Source: Agrococcus jejuensis (lineage in GTDB: Bacteria; Actinomycetota; Actinomycetes; Actinomycetales; Microbacteriaceae). Taken from it: a stretch of DNA of 64,000 nucleotides. Positions within the stretch are counted from its first letter, which is position 1; every line of letters starts with the position of its first letter. This document shows, piece by piece, positions 26,394 to 34,539 of this stretch. The notes beneath the pieces were generated by a model. The model had not been told where the DNA came from. It saw only the letters and a program-made list of their open reading frames with translations, and ran no database searches. The stretch spans positions 186,001 through 250,000 of the forward strand of contig NZ_VEFR01000004.1 in assembly GCF_007679035.1 (NCBI RefSeq), given 5' to 3'. A program made the translations under genes and the position numbers.

Positions 26394-26591
26394 GAGGTGC
26401 GCTTGCTGCAGTGAGGTGCCGTTGCAACCGCACCTGGCTGCAGCAAGCGCACCTCACAGCGGTCATCGGCGCGCCGAACCTGTCGTGAGGTGCGGCTCTC
26501 GAGTTGAGGTGCGGCTCGCGCCGCACCTCAACTCGAGAAGTCCACCTCGCAACGAGAAGTCCACCTCGCAACGAGAAGTCCACCTCGCAAC
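26394..26591. repeat. GAGGTGC palindromic arrays with 19-bp period
   Basis: Two adjacent arrays fill most of the 395-bp spacer 26295-26689. In the first, 26394-26411 is the exact reverse complement of 26438-26455, and GAGGTGC starts at 26394 and 26413 (19 bp). In the second, GAGGTGC starts at 26487 and 26506 (19 bp), 26498-26515 is the exact reverse complement of 26520-26537, and then GAGAAGTCCACCTCGCAAC is repeated three times perfectly (26535-26591, 19 bp each; the reverse orientation of the unit). No ORF here is credible. Confidence 0.88.
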
Positions 26592-26689
26592 GGTCACGGC
26601 AGCGACGCGGCCAGCGGGGAGCCTCGCACATCCACATCCCATGCCCCGGGCACTGGCCGCGGACGGCCTCGAGGAGGAAGGTAGGGGGC

Positions 26690-27184
26690 ATGCGTCCCGA
26701 GCCCATCCCACCGAAGCCCGGCCAGGAGTCCGTCTGGGACTACCCGCGTCCACCCCGACTCGAGGACGCCGGCGTGCACATCGTCGTGCGCCTCGCCGGC
26801 ACGATCGTCGCGCAGACCGACGACGCGCTGCGCGTGCTCGAGACGAGCCATCCGCCGACCTACTACCTGCCTGCCGATGCGTTCGCGCCCGGCGCGCTCG
26901 TGCCCGCCGCCGGCGCGAGCATGTGCGAGTGGAAGGGCCGCGCGAGCTACGCCGACGTGCGCGCGCTCGGCCACTCCGTCGCGCGCGCCGCCTGGACCTA
27001 CCCGACCCCCAGCCCCGGCTTCGAGCGCATCCGCGACCACTGGGCGGTCATGCCCGGCGCCCCGCTCGTCTGCACGGTCGACGGCGAGGAGGTCGTGCCG
27101 CAGGACGGCGGCTTCTACGGCGGCTGGATCACGTCGAAGGTCGTGGGCCCGTTCAAGGGCGGACCGGGGTCGATGGGCTGGTAG
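26690..27184 (+). CDS. DUF427-domain protein
   Basis: 164 residues. PESVWDYPRPP-like opening (QESVWDYPRPPRLED), VHIVVRLAGTIVAQTDDALRVLE, PPTYYLPADAF, CEWKGRASY and the terminal GGFYGGWITSKVVGPFKGGPG are the conserved blocks of DUF427, a small single-domain fold of unproven function common in actinobacteria. Start ATG at 26690, with AAGG and AGGGGG just upstream; longer in-frame starts would translate the repeat array. Confidence 0.92.
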   Translation: MRPEPIPPKPGQESVWDYPRPPRLEDAGVHIVVRLAGTIVAQTDDALRVLETSHPPTYYLPADAFAPGALVPAAGASMCEWKGRASYADVRALGHSVARAAWTYPTPSPGFERIRDHWAVMPGAPLVCTVDGEEVVPQDGGFYGGWITSKVVGPFKGGPGSMGW

Positions 27185-27214
27185 CCCCGCGCCACGCGCC
27201 GGCAGCCCCCGCGC

Positions 27215-27256
27215 ATGACGAAGGGGTGCGGGCCGAAGCCCGCACCCCCGCGTCAT
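27215..27256. terminator. Two-way terminator between convergent genes
   Basis: Perfect 11-bp stem GGGGTGCGGGC / GCCCGCACCCC (27223-27233 and 27238-27248) with a CGAA loop, extended by ATGACG/CGTCAT. It is placed between the convergent ends of the DUF427 gene and the CWB2 surface-protein gene. Confidence 0.85.
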
Positions 27257-27266
27257 CCTCCTGCGA

Positions 27267-30200
27267 TCAGCAGGTCCGCAGCGCGAACACGTCCTCGTTC
27301 AGCGCCACCGGGCCACCGAGCAGCACGACCTGCGGGCCGTCCAGTCGGTCGATCTCGGAGGGGATGGTGCCCCACAGGCACGTGGACGGCGACACGTACA
27401 CCGGCACGTTCTGCGCCGCTGCCACCGCCGAGCCCGCGAGCGCGTCGGGGAAGCGCTCGCCGGTCGCCACGTAGATGCGGTCGGCAGGGCCCGCGAACGA
27501 GTCCTGTGCGACGAGCGTGCCCGTCTCGTACCGGTTCGCACCCGCGTAGCGCTCGATCACGTCGAACCCTGCTGCGGTGAAGCCCGCCTCCTGCGAGCTC
27601 GCCACGGCGACGGGGCCGCCGGCGATCCGCACGCCCTCGACGCCGAGGTCGTCGAGCTGCGAGAGCAGCTGGGCGCTCGGGGTCGAGCCGTAGGTGAGCA
27701 GCAGCGGCGAGCCCGCGGCGCCTGCGGCGGCGCCGGCGGTCAGCGCGTCGGGGAAGTTCGCCCCGCTCGCGATGAACGCCTCGTCCGCCGAGCCGAACGC
27801 GCGATCGGTGATGAGCACCGACGTCTCGTACCGGTTCGCACCGCCTGCCCGCACGAGCTGGCCGGCGTACTGCCCGGCTGCGCTCGCGACCGACTCCGAG
27901 ATGGCCGCCGGGCCTCCCACGACCACGACGACGTCGGGGTCGAGGCGGTCGAGCTCCTGTGCGACGGCCGAGGGCAGTGCATCGCGCTGCGTCAGCAGCA
28001 GCGGTGCGCTCTCCTGGGCCGCGGCAGGCGCCGCCGACAGGGCGTCGGGGAAGTTCTCGCCGCTGGCGAGGTAGACCACCGATGCTCCGAACGGGTAGGC
28101 GTCGCGCGAGATCTCGACGCTGGTCTCCCAGCGCTGCGGACCCGCGAGGCGGATGACCGGCAGGTTGGCCTCACGCACGCCGATGGTGTCGGATGCCGAG
28201 CGCGAGCCCTGCACACCCGTCGCCGTCAGCGTCTGCGGGGCGTCGATCCCCGCAGGCACCGTGTAGGTGCCCGTGGCGAGTCGACCGTCGGGCAGCACCG
28301 CGACGGGGAAGGAGCCGACCACGGCCCCGTCCTCGTCGACGATCGTCACCGACACGGCGGGACCGGTCGGGTCCCAACCGAGGCCGTCGATGGCGACGTC
28401 GTCACCGGGCTCGACGGTGCTCGGCGACGCGATGAGCGTCGCCGGACCCGTCGGGATCTGCACGACCGTGACCGAGGCGGTCTCGGTCGCGGATCCCTGC
28501 ACCGCCGTGAAGGTCAGCGTGCCCAGCGGCGTGCCGGCCGGCACGGTGAACGGCGTCGAGAACGTCGCATCCGCCGACGTGGCCGTGAACGACCCGACGA
28601 TGGCGCCGCCCGGCGCGCGAGCGATGATGCTCACGATGCCGTCGGACCAGCCGGTGCCGCTCACCGTCACGACGCCGCCCCGCTCGACGGTCGCCGGGGT
28701 CGCGGCGAGCGTCTCGTCGAGGTCGATCTCGAGCTCGGTCTCCGCCTCGTCGTCGCACGGAGCCGTCGCGGCCGTGGTGGCCGTGATCGTCACCGAGTCG
28801 ACGGCGATGCCGGCCGGCACGGTCCAGGTCTGCGTCCACTCGTTGTCGACCACCGGCACGTTCGTGAACGTGACGAGGGTCGTCGAGCCCGACGTGATGA
28901 CCACGTCGACGGGGCCGCAGAGGAAGCCGGTGCCCGTGATGGTCACCGCGTCGCCCGGGTCGACCGGGTCGGGGTCGGCGACCACGACGGCGTCGGCGAC
29001 GACCTCGACCGGAGCCGTGGCCTCGTCGGTGCCGTCGTCGGCGGTGACCGTGAGGTCCGCCGGGTCGGTGCCGTCCGGGATCGGGTACGTGCCGGCGATG
29101 ACGCCCCCGATGGGGGTGAGCGTGAGCGGCGTGCCGATCACGGTCGTGCCGTCGGTGATGGTCACCACGACCGGGTCGGTGCCCCAGCCGGGGCCGCCGA
29201 TCGTCACGGCGTCGCCACCGTGCACCTGCGCGGGGGTCGCCGTCACCGTGGGCGCGAGGGTGACCTCGAGCTCGGCGGTGTCGACGTCGGTGCCCTGCGT
29301 GGCCGTGGCCGTGAGGGTGCCGGGCTCGGTGCCCTCGGGGACGGTGAACGAGCCCGAGATCACGCCATCGACGGACGTGAGCTCCAGCGGGTCGCCCACG
29401 GGCTGGTCGTCCTCGTCGGTGAACACCACCGTGACGATGCCGGGGCCCCAGCCGCCGCCGCCGACCGCGACCTGGTCGAGCGGACGCGCCGTGTCCGGCG
29501 TGACCGTGACCGACGGCTCGGGCACGACGGTCAGCGACGTCGCCGCATCCACGTCGCCCTGCACGGCCGTGACCGTCAGGGAGCCGGGCTCGGTGCCGAC
29601 CGGGACCGTGAACTCGTCCGCGATGCTGCCGTCGTCGCCGATCTCGGCCTCGGGGATCGTGACCGTGGTCACGACCTCGTCGTCCGCGTCGGTGACCGTC
29701 ACGACGACGTCGCCGCCGCTCGGGAGCCAGCCGGTGCCGGTGACGTCCACGACGCCGCCGGCGCGGGTGCTCGTCGGGTCGACGGCGACGGTCGCGTCGC
29801 CGAACACCGTCACGGTGTCGGTCTCGCTGTCGTCGCCCTGCACGGCGGTGCCGGTGAGGACGCCAGCCGCGGTGCCGGTCGGCACCTCGAAGGAGCCGTC
29901 GAGCACGCCATCGGCGGCGACCGTCACGGGGACGGGCGAGCCGACCTGGCCACCGGCGTTCGTGAACGTGACCGTCACGGTGCCTGCAGCCCATCCATCG
30001 CCGGCGATCGCGACGTCGTCGCCGGCGCGCACCTCGACGGGCGTCAGGTCGAGCGACTCGGGCAGGTCGACGTCGACAGGCGTCTCACCGTCCTCGTCGC
30101 ACGTGCCCTGGCCCTCGGCGCGGATCGTGAGGCTCGTCACATCGATGTCCGCCGGCACGAGGTAGGTCGTCGACCACGTGCCGTCCGTGGCGACCGCGAC

Positions 30201-32213
30201 GTCCTCGATCGTCTCGAGCACGGTGTCGCCGTCGAGGATCGTGACGGTGACGGGGCCGCAGAGGAAGCCGGAGCCCGTGATGGTGATGGTGTCGCCGGGG
30301 TCGACCGGGTCGGGGTCGACGATGATGACCGGTGCGGCCACGACCTCGAGTCCGTCGGTGGTCGATGCCTCGCCCTGCACGGCGGTTGCCGTGAGCTGAC
30401 CGGCTGCGGTGCCCGCGGGCACCGTGAAGGTGCCGCTGATGGCGCCGTCGGCGACGGGCAGCGTGACGGGAGCTCCCACCTGGGTGCCGTTGGCGTCGCG
30501 GAACGTCACGACGACGTCGCCGCCCTCGGGGTCCCAGCCGTCGCCGGAGAGGTCGACGGTGTCGCCCGGGTGCGCGCGGTCGGGGTCGACCACGAGCGTG
30601 CCGGCGGCGGCGACGTCCTGCAGGACGACCGTCGACGAGGCGAACGGCAGCGAGAGCAGCGCGGACGTACCGAGGTCGGGCAGCAGGGTCACCTCGAGCG
30701 CACGGACCGTGAAGGCCCCGTCCTCGTCGATGTCCGCCGGCTGACCGAGGAGGGTCGGCTGCGCGTTGATGGTGATGCTCGCGACCTGGTCGACCACGCC
30801 CGCGAGCACGGGGTCGAGCACGTCGAGCAGGCCGTCGACGACCGCCTCGAGAGCGGTGCTCACGGTCGTGTCGCTGGCGTTCAGCACGCCGGTGAGGGCG
30901 GTGCCGAGGGGCGGGACGACGCTGCCGACGACGAGCGAGACGACCGCGTCGGTCAGCGCGTCGAGGTTGATGACGCCGAGAGCCGTGAGGTTCACGTCCA
31001 CCAGAGCGGGAGCAGTGGCGGGCGTCGCGGTGATGAGCTCGGTGATCGTGCCCTGGATGCTGATCGATCCGCTCGCGACGGGCCCGATCACGTTGGCGGT
31101 GATCGGGATCGTGATGTCGACGACCGAGTCGTCCACGACGTCGCCGATCGCGTTCGTGAGCGGCGTCACGACCTTGCCGAGCGCGTTCGCGATGCCGTCG
31201 GTGATGAGGGCGATCGTGTCGGCGTCGAGCACCTCGGTGTTCGGGTCGAGCCCGTTGAGGCCCGTGCCACCCGGGTTGACCAGCTGCGCCAGGTCGACCG
31301 TCACCGTGCCGTCGGTGAGGTTCACCGTGACCGACTCGTCGTCGGAGACGAGGATCGCGCCCGGGCCCGAGAGCGCCGTGTCGACGACCGTCGACAGGTC
31401 GGCGAGCGTGATCGAGGCCGTCGGCGTGCCCAGCCCGAGCTGCGCGATGCCGAGGTTCAGGTTGAGCGCTCCGAGGATCGTCGTGAGGGCGCCTCCGGTG
31501 CCGACGACGCCGTTCAGCGTGGTCTGCAGCGACGGAGCGAGCTCATCGGTGAGCGACGACTCGAGCTCGGTCGACAGGCCGGCCACCAGGTCGCTGTGCA
31601 GGTCGAGCGTCAGGTCGGCGACGCGGTAGTCGCTCGCCGCACCGGTGCCGGTGTCCTCCACGCGCGATGCGACGGCGCCGACGGTGAGGCCGAGCTCGTC
31701 GACGATCGCGTCGGTGAGGCCGGTGACCTCGAGCTGCGACAGCAGTGCCGTGGCGTCGAGGCTCGCGGTGCTCGCGGTCGGCGGCTCCTCGTCGACGTCG
31801 AAGGCGATGGCGCCGTCATCGGTGATGAGTCCGGAGGCGGCGACGGCCGAGGTCGCGCTCGGCGTGCTGGCGTAGCTCGACAGCACGCCGGCCTGGCCGA
31901 GGTCCAGCAGGCCGGGCGTCGCTCCCTCGGCGAGCAGCGGCAGCTGCAGCCCGCCCGTGACGAGCGAGACGTCGCCGTCGAGCAGCGCGACGTCGAGGTC
32001 GTCGGCCTGGGTCGAGGGGCCGCCGGGATTCGCCGCGTAGGCCGAGCCGGCCTGGACGAGCCCCGTGTCGATCAGCTGCGCGCGCAGCACCTCCGCGAGC
32101 GCCTGGGATGGATCCCCCGGCGCGGCGGTCGCCGGAGCGACCCCGAATCCTGCGATCGCGATGGTCGCCGCAGCGACCCCCGCGATCGGCTTCCATGCTG
32201 CTGTGCGTCGCAT
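27267..32213 (-). CDS. Giant secreted surface protein with CWB2 repeats
   Basis: 1648 residues. Signal peptide with cleavage near APATAAPGD (about residue 31). An N-terminal domain (about 32-570) of the choice-of-anchor type, rich in Leu/Asp/Val. A central run of about nine bacterial Ig-like units of 80-95 residues, each with PGDxVxIxGxGW followed by VTVTF-type strands and FTVPxGTxxGxLTxTAVQG. Three C-terminal cell-wall-binding repeats (CWB2), each with R(x)nRxETS, ASGxNFPDAL and VVVGGPAAIS (last about 300 residues), which hold the protein to secondary wall polymer. No LPXTG or catalytic motif. Probably an adhesin or wall-layer protein. ATG has AGGGG upstream. Confidence 0.9.
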   Translation of the reverse strand: MRRTAAWKPIAGVAAATIAIAGFGVAPATAAPGDPSQALAEVLRAQLIDTGLVQAGSAYAANPGGPSTQADDLDVALLDGDVSLVTGGLQLPLLAEGATPGLLDLGQAGVLSSYASTPSATSAVAASGLITDDGAIAFDVDEEPPTASTASLDATALLSQLEVTGLTDAIVDELGLTVGAVASRVEDTGTGAASDYRVADLTLDLHSDLVAGLSTELESSLTDELAPSLQTTLNGVVGTGGALTTILGALNLNLGIAQLGLGTPTASITLADLSTVVDTALSGPGAILVSDDESVTVNLTDGTVTVDLAQLVNPGGTGLNGLDPNTEVLDADTIALITDGIANALGKVVTPLTNAIGDVVDDSVVDITIPITANVIGPVASGSISIQGTITELITATPATAPALVDVNLTALGVINLDALTDAVVSLVVGSVVPPLGTALTGVLNASDTTVSTALEAVVDGLLDVLDPVLAGVVDQVASITINAQPTLLGQPADIDEDGAFTVRALEVTLLPDLGTSALLSLPFASSTVVLQDVAAAGTLVVDPDRAHPGDTVDLSGDGWDPEGGDVVVTFRDANGTQVGAPVTLPVADGAISGTFTVPAGTAAGQLTATAVQGEASTTDGLEVVAAPVIIVDPDPVDPGDTITITGSGFLCGPVTVTILDGDTVLETIEDVAVATDGTWSTTYLVPADIDVTSLTIRAEGQGTCDEDGETPVDVDLPESLDLTPVEVRAGDDVAIAGDGWAAGTVTVTFTNAGGQVGSPVPVTVAADGVLDGSFEVPTGTAAGVLTGTAVQGDDSETDTVTVFGDATVAVDPTSTRAGGVVDVTGTGWLPSGGDVVVTVTDADDEVVTTVTIPEAEIGDDGSIADEFTVPVGTEPGSLTVTAVQGDVDAATSLTVVPEPSVTVTPDTARPLDQVAVGGGGWGPGIVTVVFTDEDDQPVGDPLELTSVDGVISGSFTVPEGTEPGTLTATATQGTDVDTAELEVTLAPTVTATPAQVHGGDAVTIGGPGWGTDPVVVTITDGTTVIGTPLTLTPIGGVIAGTYPIPDGTDPADLTVTADDGTDEATAPVEVVADAVVVADPDPVDPGDAVTITGTGFLCGPVDVVITSGSTTLVTFTNVPVVDNEWTQTWTVPAGIAVDSVTITATTAATAPCDDEAETELEIDLDETLAATPATVERGGVVTVSGTGWSDGIVSIIARAPGGAIVGSFTATSADATFSTPFTVPAGTPLGTLTFTAVQGSATETASVTVVQIPTGPATLIASPSTVEPGDDVAIDGLGWDPTGPAVSVTIVDEDGAVVGSFPVAVLPDGRLATGTYTVPAGIDAPQTLTATGVQGSRSASDTIGVREANLPVIRLAGPQRWETSVEISRDAYPFGASVVYLASGENFPDALSAAPAAAQESAPLLLTQRDALPSAVAQELDRLDPDVVVVVGGPAAISESVASAAGQYAGQLVRAGGANRYETSVLITDRAFGSADEAFIASGANFPDALTAGAAAGAAGSPLLLTYGSTPSAQLLSQLDDLGVEGVRIAGGPVAVASSQEAGFTAAGFDVIERYAGANRYETGTLVAQDSFAGPADRIYVATGERFPDALAGSAVAAAQNVPVYVSPSTCLWGTIPSEIDRLDGPQVVLLGGPVALNEDVFALRTC

Positions 32214-32513
32214 AGGTGCCCCCTGTGGCAGACGAATGAGGTGTCCTCAGCCAGCAACGTACCCCGACGGGCCACCTGGGGATAGATGCGGAGCAGTCAG
32301 CCGACGGGTGTATATTCCGCCACTTCGTACGGATGAGGTGTCTTCCCGGACCATCTCGCCGAGACCCACGCGCAGCGGGCGTTCGCGCTCGTCGACAGGC
32401 GCCGGCAGGAGCATCCATCGACCATGGGCGGCCGCGGCGACGCGCCCGGGAACGCGAAGACGCCCCGGACCACGAAGGTCTGGGGCGTCTCGGAGGAGCG
32501 GATCGGGGGACGG
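32214..32513. other. 300-bp spacer with promoter of the giant surface protein
   Basis: No gene seen. On the minus strand TACGTT (about 32260) is a plausible -10 element about 45 nt before the surface-protein ATG. ATGAGGTGTC occurs twice (about 32238 and 32332), and an unusually AT-rich stretch (GGAATATACACC, minus strand) lies near 32310. A terminator for the next gene occupies 32458-32490. Confidence 0.45.
32458..32490 (-). terminator. Terminator of the DUF6421-like gene
   Basis: AGACGCCCC and GGGGCGTCT arms, extended inward by GACC/GGTC across one mismatch, with a short ACGAA-type loop, 23 bp beyond the stop codon of the minus-strand gene. Confidence 0.75.
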
Positions 32514-33890
32514 CTAGGCGCTCGCTGCCGTGATGCCTGAGGTGGATGCGATGACGTCGCGCATCTTGCGCTCGAAGGCCTCGAAGAACATCGACAGCGG
32601 GAACTCATCGTCCATCACGAGATCCGTCATCTCGCGCGGCGCACCCGTGAGCGGCAGGTCGCCCGCCTTCCACGCCGACGCGGGGTGCGGCTCGACCGTG
32701 GCCGACACGAGCTCGTACGCGGCGAGCCAGTGCGCGACCTTCGGGCGATCGATCGAGCGCCAGTACAGGTGCTCGATCGCGGCGCCGAGCTCGTTGACCA
32801 TGTCGGGCACCGCATCCCAGTCGAACGCGAGCTGCGTGTCGGTCCAGTGCAGCACGCGGCGCTGGTGCAGCCACGCGAACAGCAGCTGGCCGCCGAGCCC
32901 GTCGTAGTTGCGCACGCGCGAGCCCGTGATCGAGAAGCGGAAGATGCGGTCGAAGATCACGGCGAACTGCACGAGCCGCGCACGCTGCATCAGCAGCTCG
33001 TCGGCCTCGCTGCGCACCTCCTGCGCCGTGAGGCGACGCTCGATCGCGACGGACTCGCGGAAGGCGGTGAGGTCGCAGCGCAGCTCCTCGAGCGAGTAGA
33101 GGAAGAACGGCATGCGCTGCTTGATCATGAACGGGTCGAACGGCAGGTCGCCGCGCATGTGCGTGCGGTCGTGGATGAGGTCCCACATCACGAAGACCTC
33201 CTCCGTGAGCCGCTGGTCGTCGAGCATCGCGGCGACGTCGGCGGGCAGGTCGAGCTTCGTGACGTCGACGGCGGCGCGCACGACGCGGCGGAAGCGCGCG
33301 GCCTCGCGGTCCTGGAAGATCGCACCCCAGGTGAAGGTGGGGATCTCGCGCATCGCGACGGTCTCGGGGAAGAGCACGGCCGAGTTCGTGTCGTAGCCGG
33401 CGGTGAAGTCGATGAAGCGCAGCGGCACGAACAGCGCGTTCGAGTAGTCGGTGGCCTCGAGATCGGCGATGAACTCGGGCCAGATGACCTCGACGAGCAC
33501 GGCCTCGACGAGCCGGTTCGGCGAGCCGTTCTGCGTGTACATGGGGAAGACGACGAGGTGCTGCAGGCCGTCGATGCGGTGCTGCTGGGGCTGGAAGCGC
33601 AGCAGCGAGTCGAAGTGGTCGGGCACGTCGAAGCCGCGCTCGGCCCAGCGCTCGAAGTCGATCGCCGACTGCTCGAGGTACTCGGCGTCGTGCGGGAGCA
33701 GCGGAGCGAGCTCGCGCATGCCCTCGACGAGGTCGGCGACGTTCGCACGCGCCGCGTCGTGGTGCGCCGCATCCTCGATCGCGCCCGTCTTGGACTGCAG
33801 GGGCTGCAGCGCGGTGGCAGCGGCCTTCAGGCGCAGCCATGCGGGGTGCTGCGCGAGCTCGGTGGTCGAGAGGGGCGTGGCGATGGTCAC
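32514..33890 (-). CDS. Conserved protein, DUF6421-like
   Basis: 458 residues, soluble, mixed alpha/beta, no signal peptide. Striking blocks are HLVVFPMYTQNGSPNRLVEAV, VPLRFIDFTAGYDTNSAVLFPE, VMWDLIHDRTHMRGDLPFDP and YDGLGGQLLFAWLHQRRVLHWTD. HDRTHMRGD has the look of a metal or catalytic site, but I know no established activity. I recall this as an actinobacterial family of unknown function (DUF6421-type), not certain of the number. GTG at 33890 has AGGAAGG 7 nt upstream; a longer in-frame start at 33953 is rejected because it reads through the promoter. Confidence 0.8.
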   Translation of the reverse strand: MTIATPLSTTELAQHPAWLRLKAAATALQPLQSKTGAIEDAAHHDAARANVADLVEGMRELAPLLPHDAEYLEQSAIDFERWAERGFDVPDHFDSLLRFQPQQHRIDGLQHLVVFPMYTQNGSPNRLVEAVLVEVIWPEFIADLEATDYSNALFVPLRFIDFTAGYDTNSAVLFPETVAMREIPTFTWGAIFQDREAARFRRVVRAAVDVTKLDLPADVAAMLDDQRLTEEVFVMWDLIHDRTHMRGDLPFDPFMIKQRMPFFLYSLEELRCDLTAFRESVAIERRLTAQEVRSEADELLMQRARLVQFAVIFDRIFRFSITGSRVRNYDGLGGQLLFAWLHQRRVLHWTDTQLAFDWDAVPDMVNELGAAIEHLYWRSIDRPKVAHWLAAYELVSATVEPHPASAWKAGDLPLTGAPREMTDLVMDDEFPLSMFFEAFERKMRDVIASTSGITAASA

Positions 33891-33947
33891 GTCAGAGCCT
33901 TCCTGGCGGGCGATCGGGGGATGCATCCAGCGTAGGAAGGGCCGCTC

Positions 33948-33962
33948 GCACAAGGATTGTGC
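33948..33962 (-). promoter_or_regulatory. Dyad at the DUF6421-like promoter
   Basis: GCACAA-GGA-TTGTGC, a perfect 6-bp inverted repeat, centred about 65 nt upstream of the GTG. TACGCT, a likely -10 hexamer, lies just downstream, so the dyad covers the -35 region and could be an operator. The binding protein is unknown. Confidence 0.45.
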
Positions 33963-34061
33963 ACGGGGGCGACTTTGCTGCGCGTTCCGTGCGTCGCGAC
34001 GATGCGCAGCGCGCGGCGCAGGTTCGTTGCGTGCGCGCTCGGATGCGGTGCGGGCTGAGGA

Positions 34062-34439
34062 CTAGGACGCCGCGACGAGCGCGATCGCGAGCCCCGCGAG
34101 CCACGAGGCGACCGCGACGGCGCACGCGATCGCCGGCCAGCGGATCGCGCGGCGGCGCCGGGCGAGCTGCACGGCGCCACCGACGATGCCGACCACCGCC
34201 GCGGCCGCCGGCACGGCGAGCATGAGCACGAGCGCGACGAGGCCCGACGCCTCGTCGCACGGCTGCAGCGCGATCGGGCACGGCTGCGCCACGACGAACA
34301 GCGGCACGAGCCCGAGCGTCGCGAGCGCGCCGACGAGCACGACCGACAGCACCATGAGCGCCACGACGCGCAGCGAGCTCTCGGGCTGCCGCGTCGTCGC
34401 CTCGTCTGCCTCCACGCATCCTCCGATCGCGGTCAGCAT
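34062..34439 (-). CDS. Small membrane protein, function unknown
   Basis: About 125 residues with three hydrophobic segments (near 24-48, 60-85 and 100-124) and two Cys in FVVAQPCPIALQPCDEASG between the first two, possibly an external disulphide. No recognised family; resembles the many DUF4190-like small membrane proteins. The start is uncertain: ATG at 34439 or GTG at 34415, the latter with GGAGG 4 nt upstream. It is 100 bp from the LPXTG gene on the same strand. Confidence 0.6.
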   Translation of the reverse strand: MLTAIGGCVEADEATTRQPESSLRVVALMVLSVVLVGALATLGLVPLFVVAQPCPIALQPCDEASGLVALVLMLAVPAAAAVVGIVGGAVQLARRRRAIRWPAIACAVAVASWLAGLAIALVAAS

Positions 34440-34539
34440 GGCACGCTGCTCCGGTCGCGCGGTGGGTGGCGCTCGACGCATCTGCGCCCACCCGAGCGTC
34501 GACGGACGACGCGCGGATGGGCGCAGGTGCGGTGCGAGG

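Noticed and set aside
26535..26591. CRISPR array
   Set aside because: The 19-bp repeats are directly adjacent without spacers and belong to a palindromic array.
29220..32285. 1021-codon plus-strand ORF opposite the CWB2 protein
   Set aside because: Composition (Arg, Asp, Gly, His) is that of an antisense shadow; the minus-strand protein has a signal peptide and real repeats.
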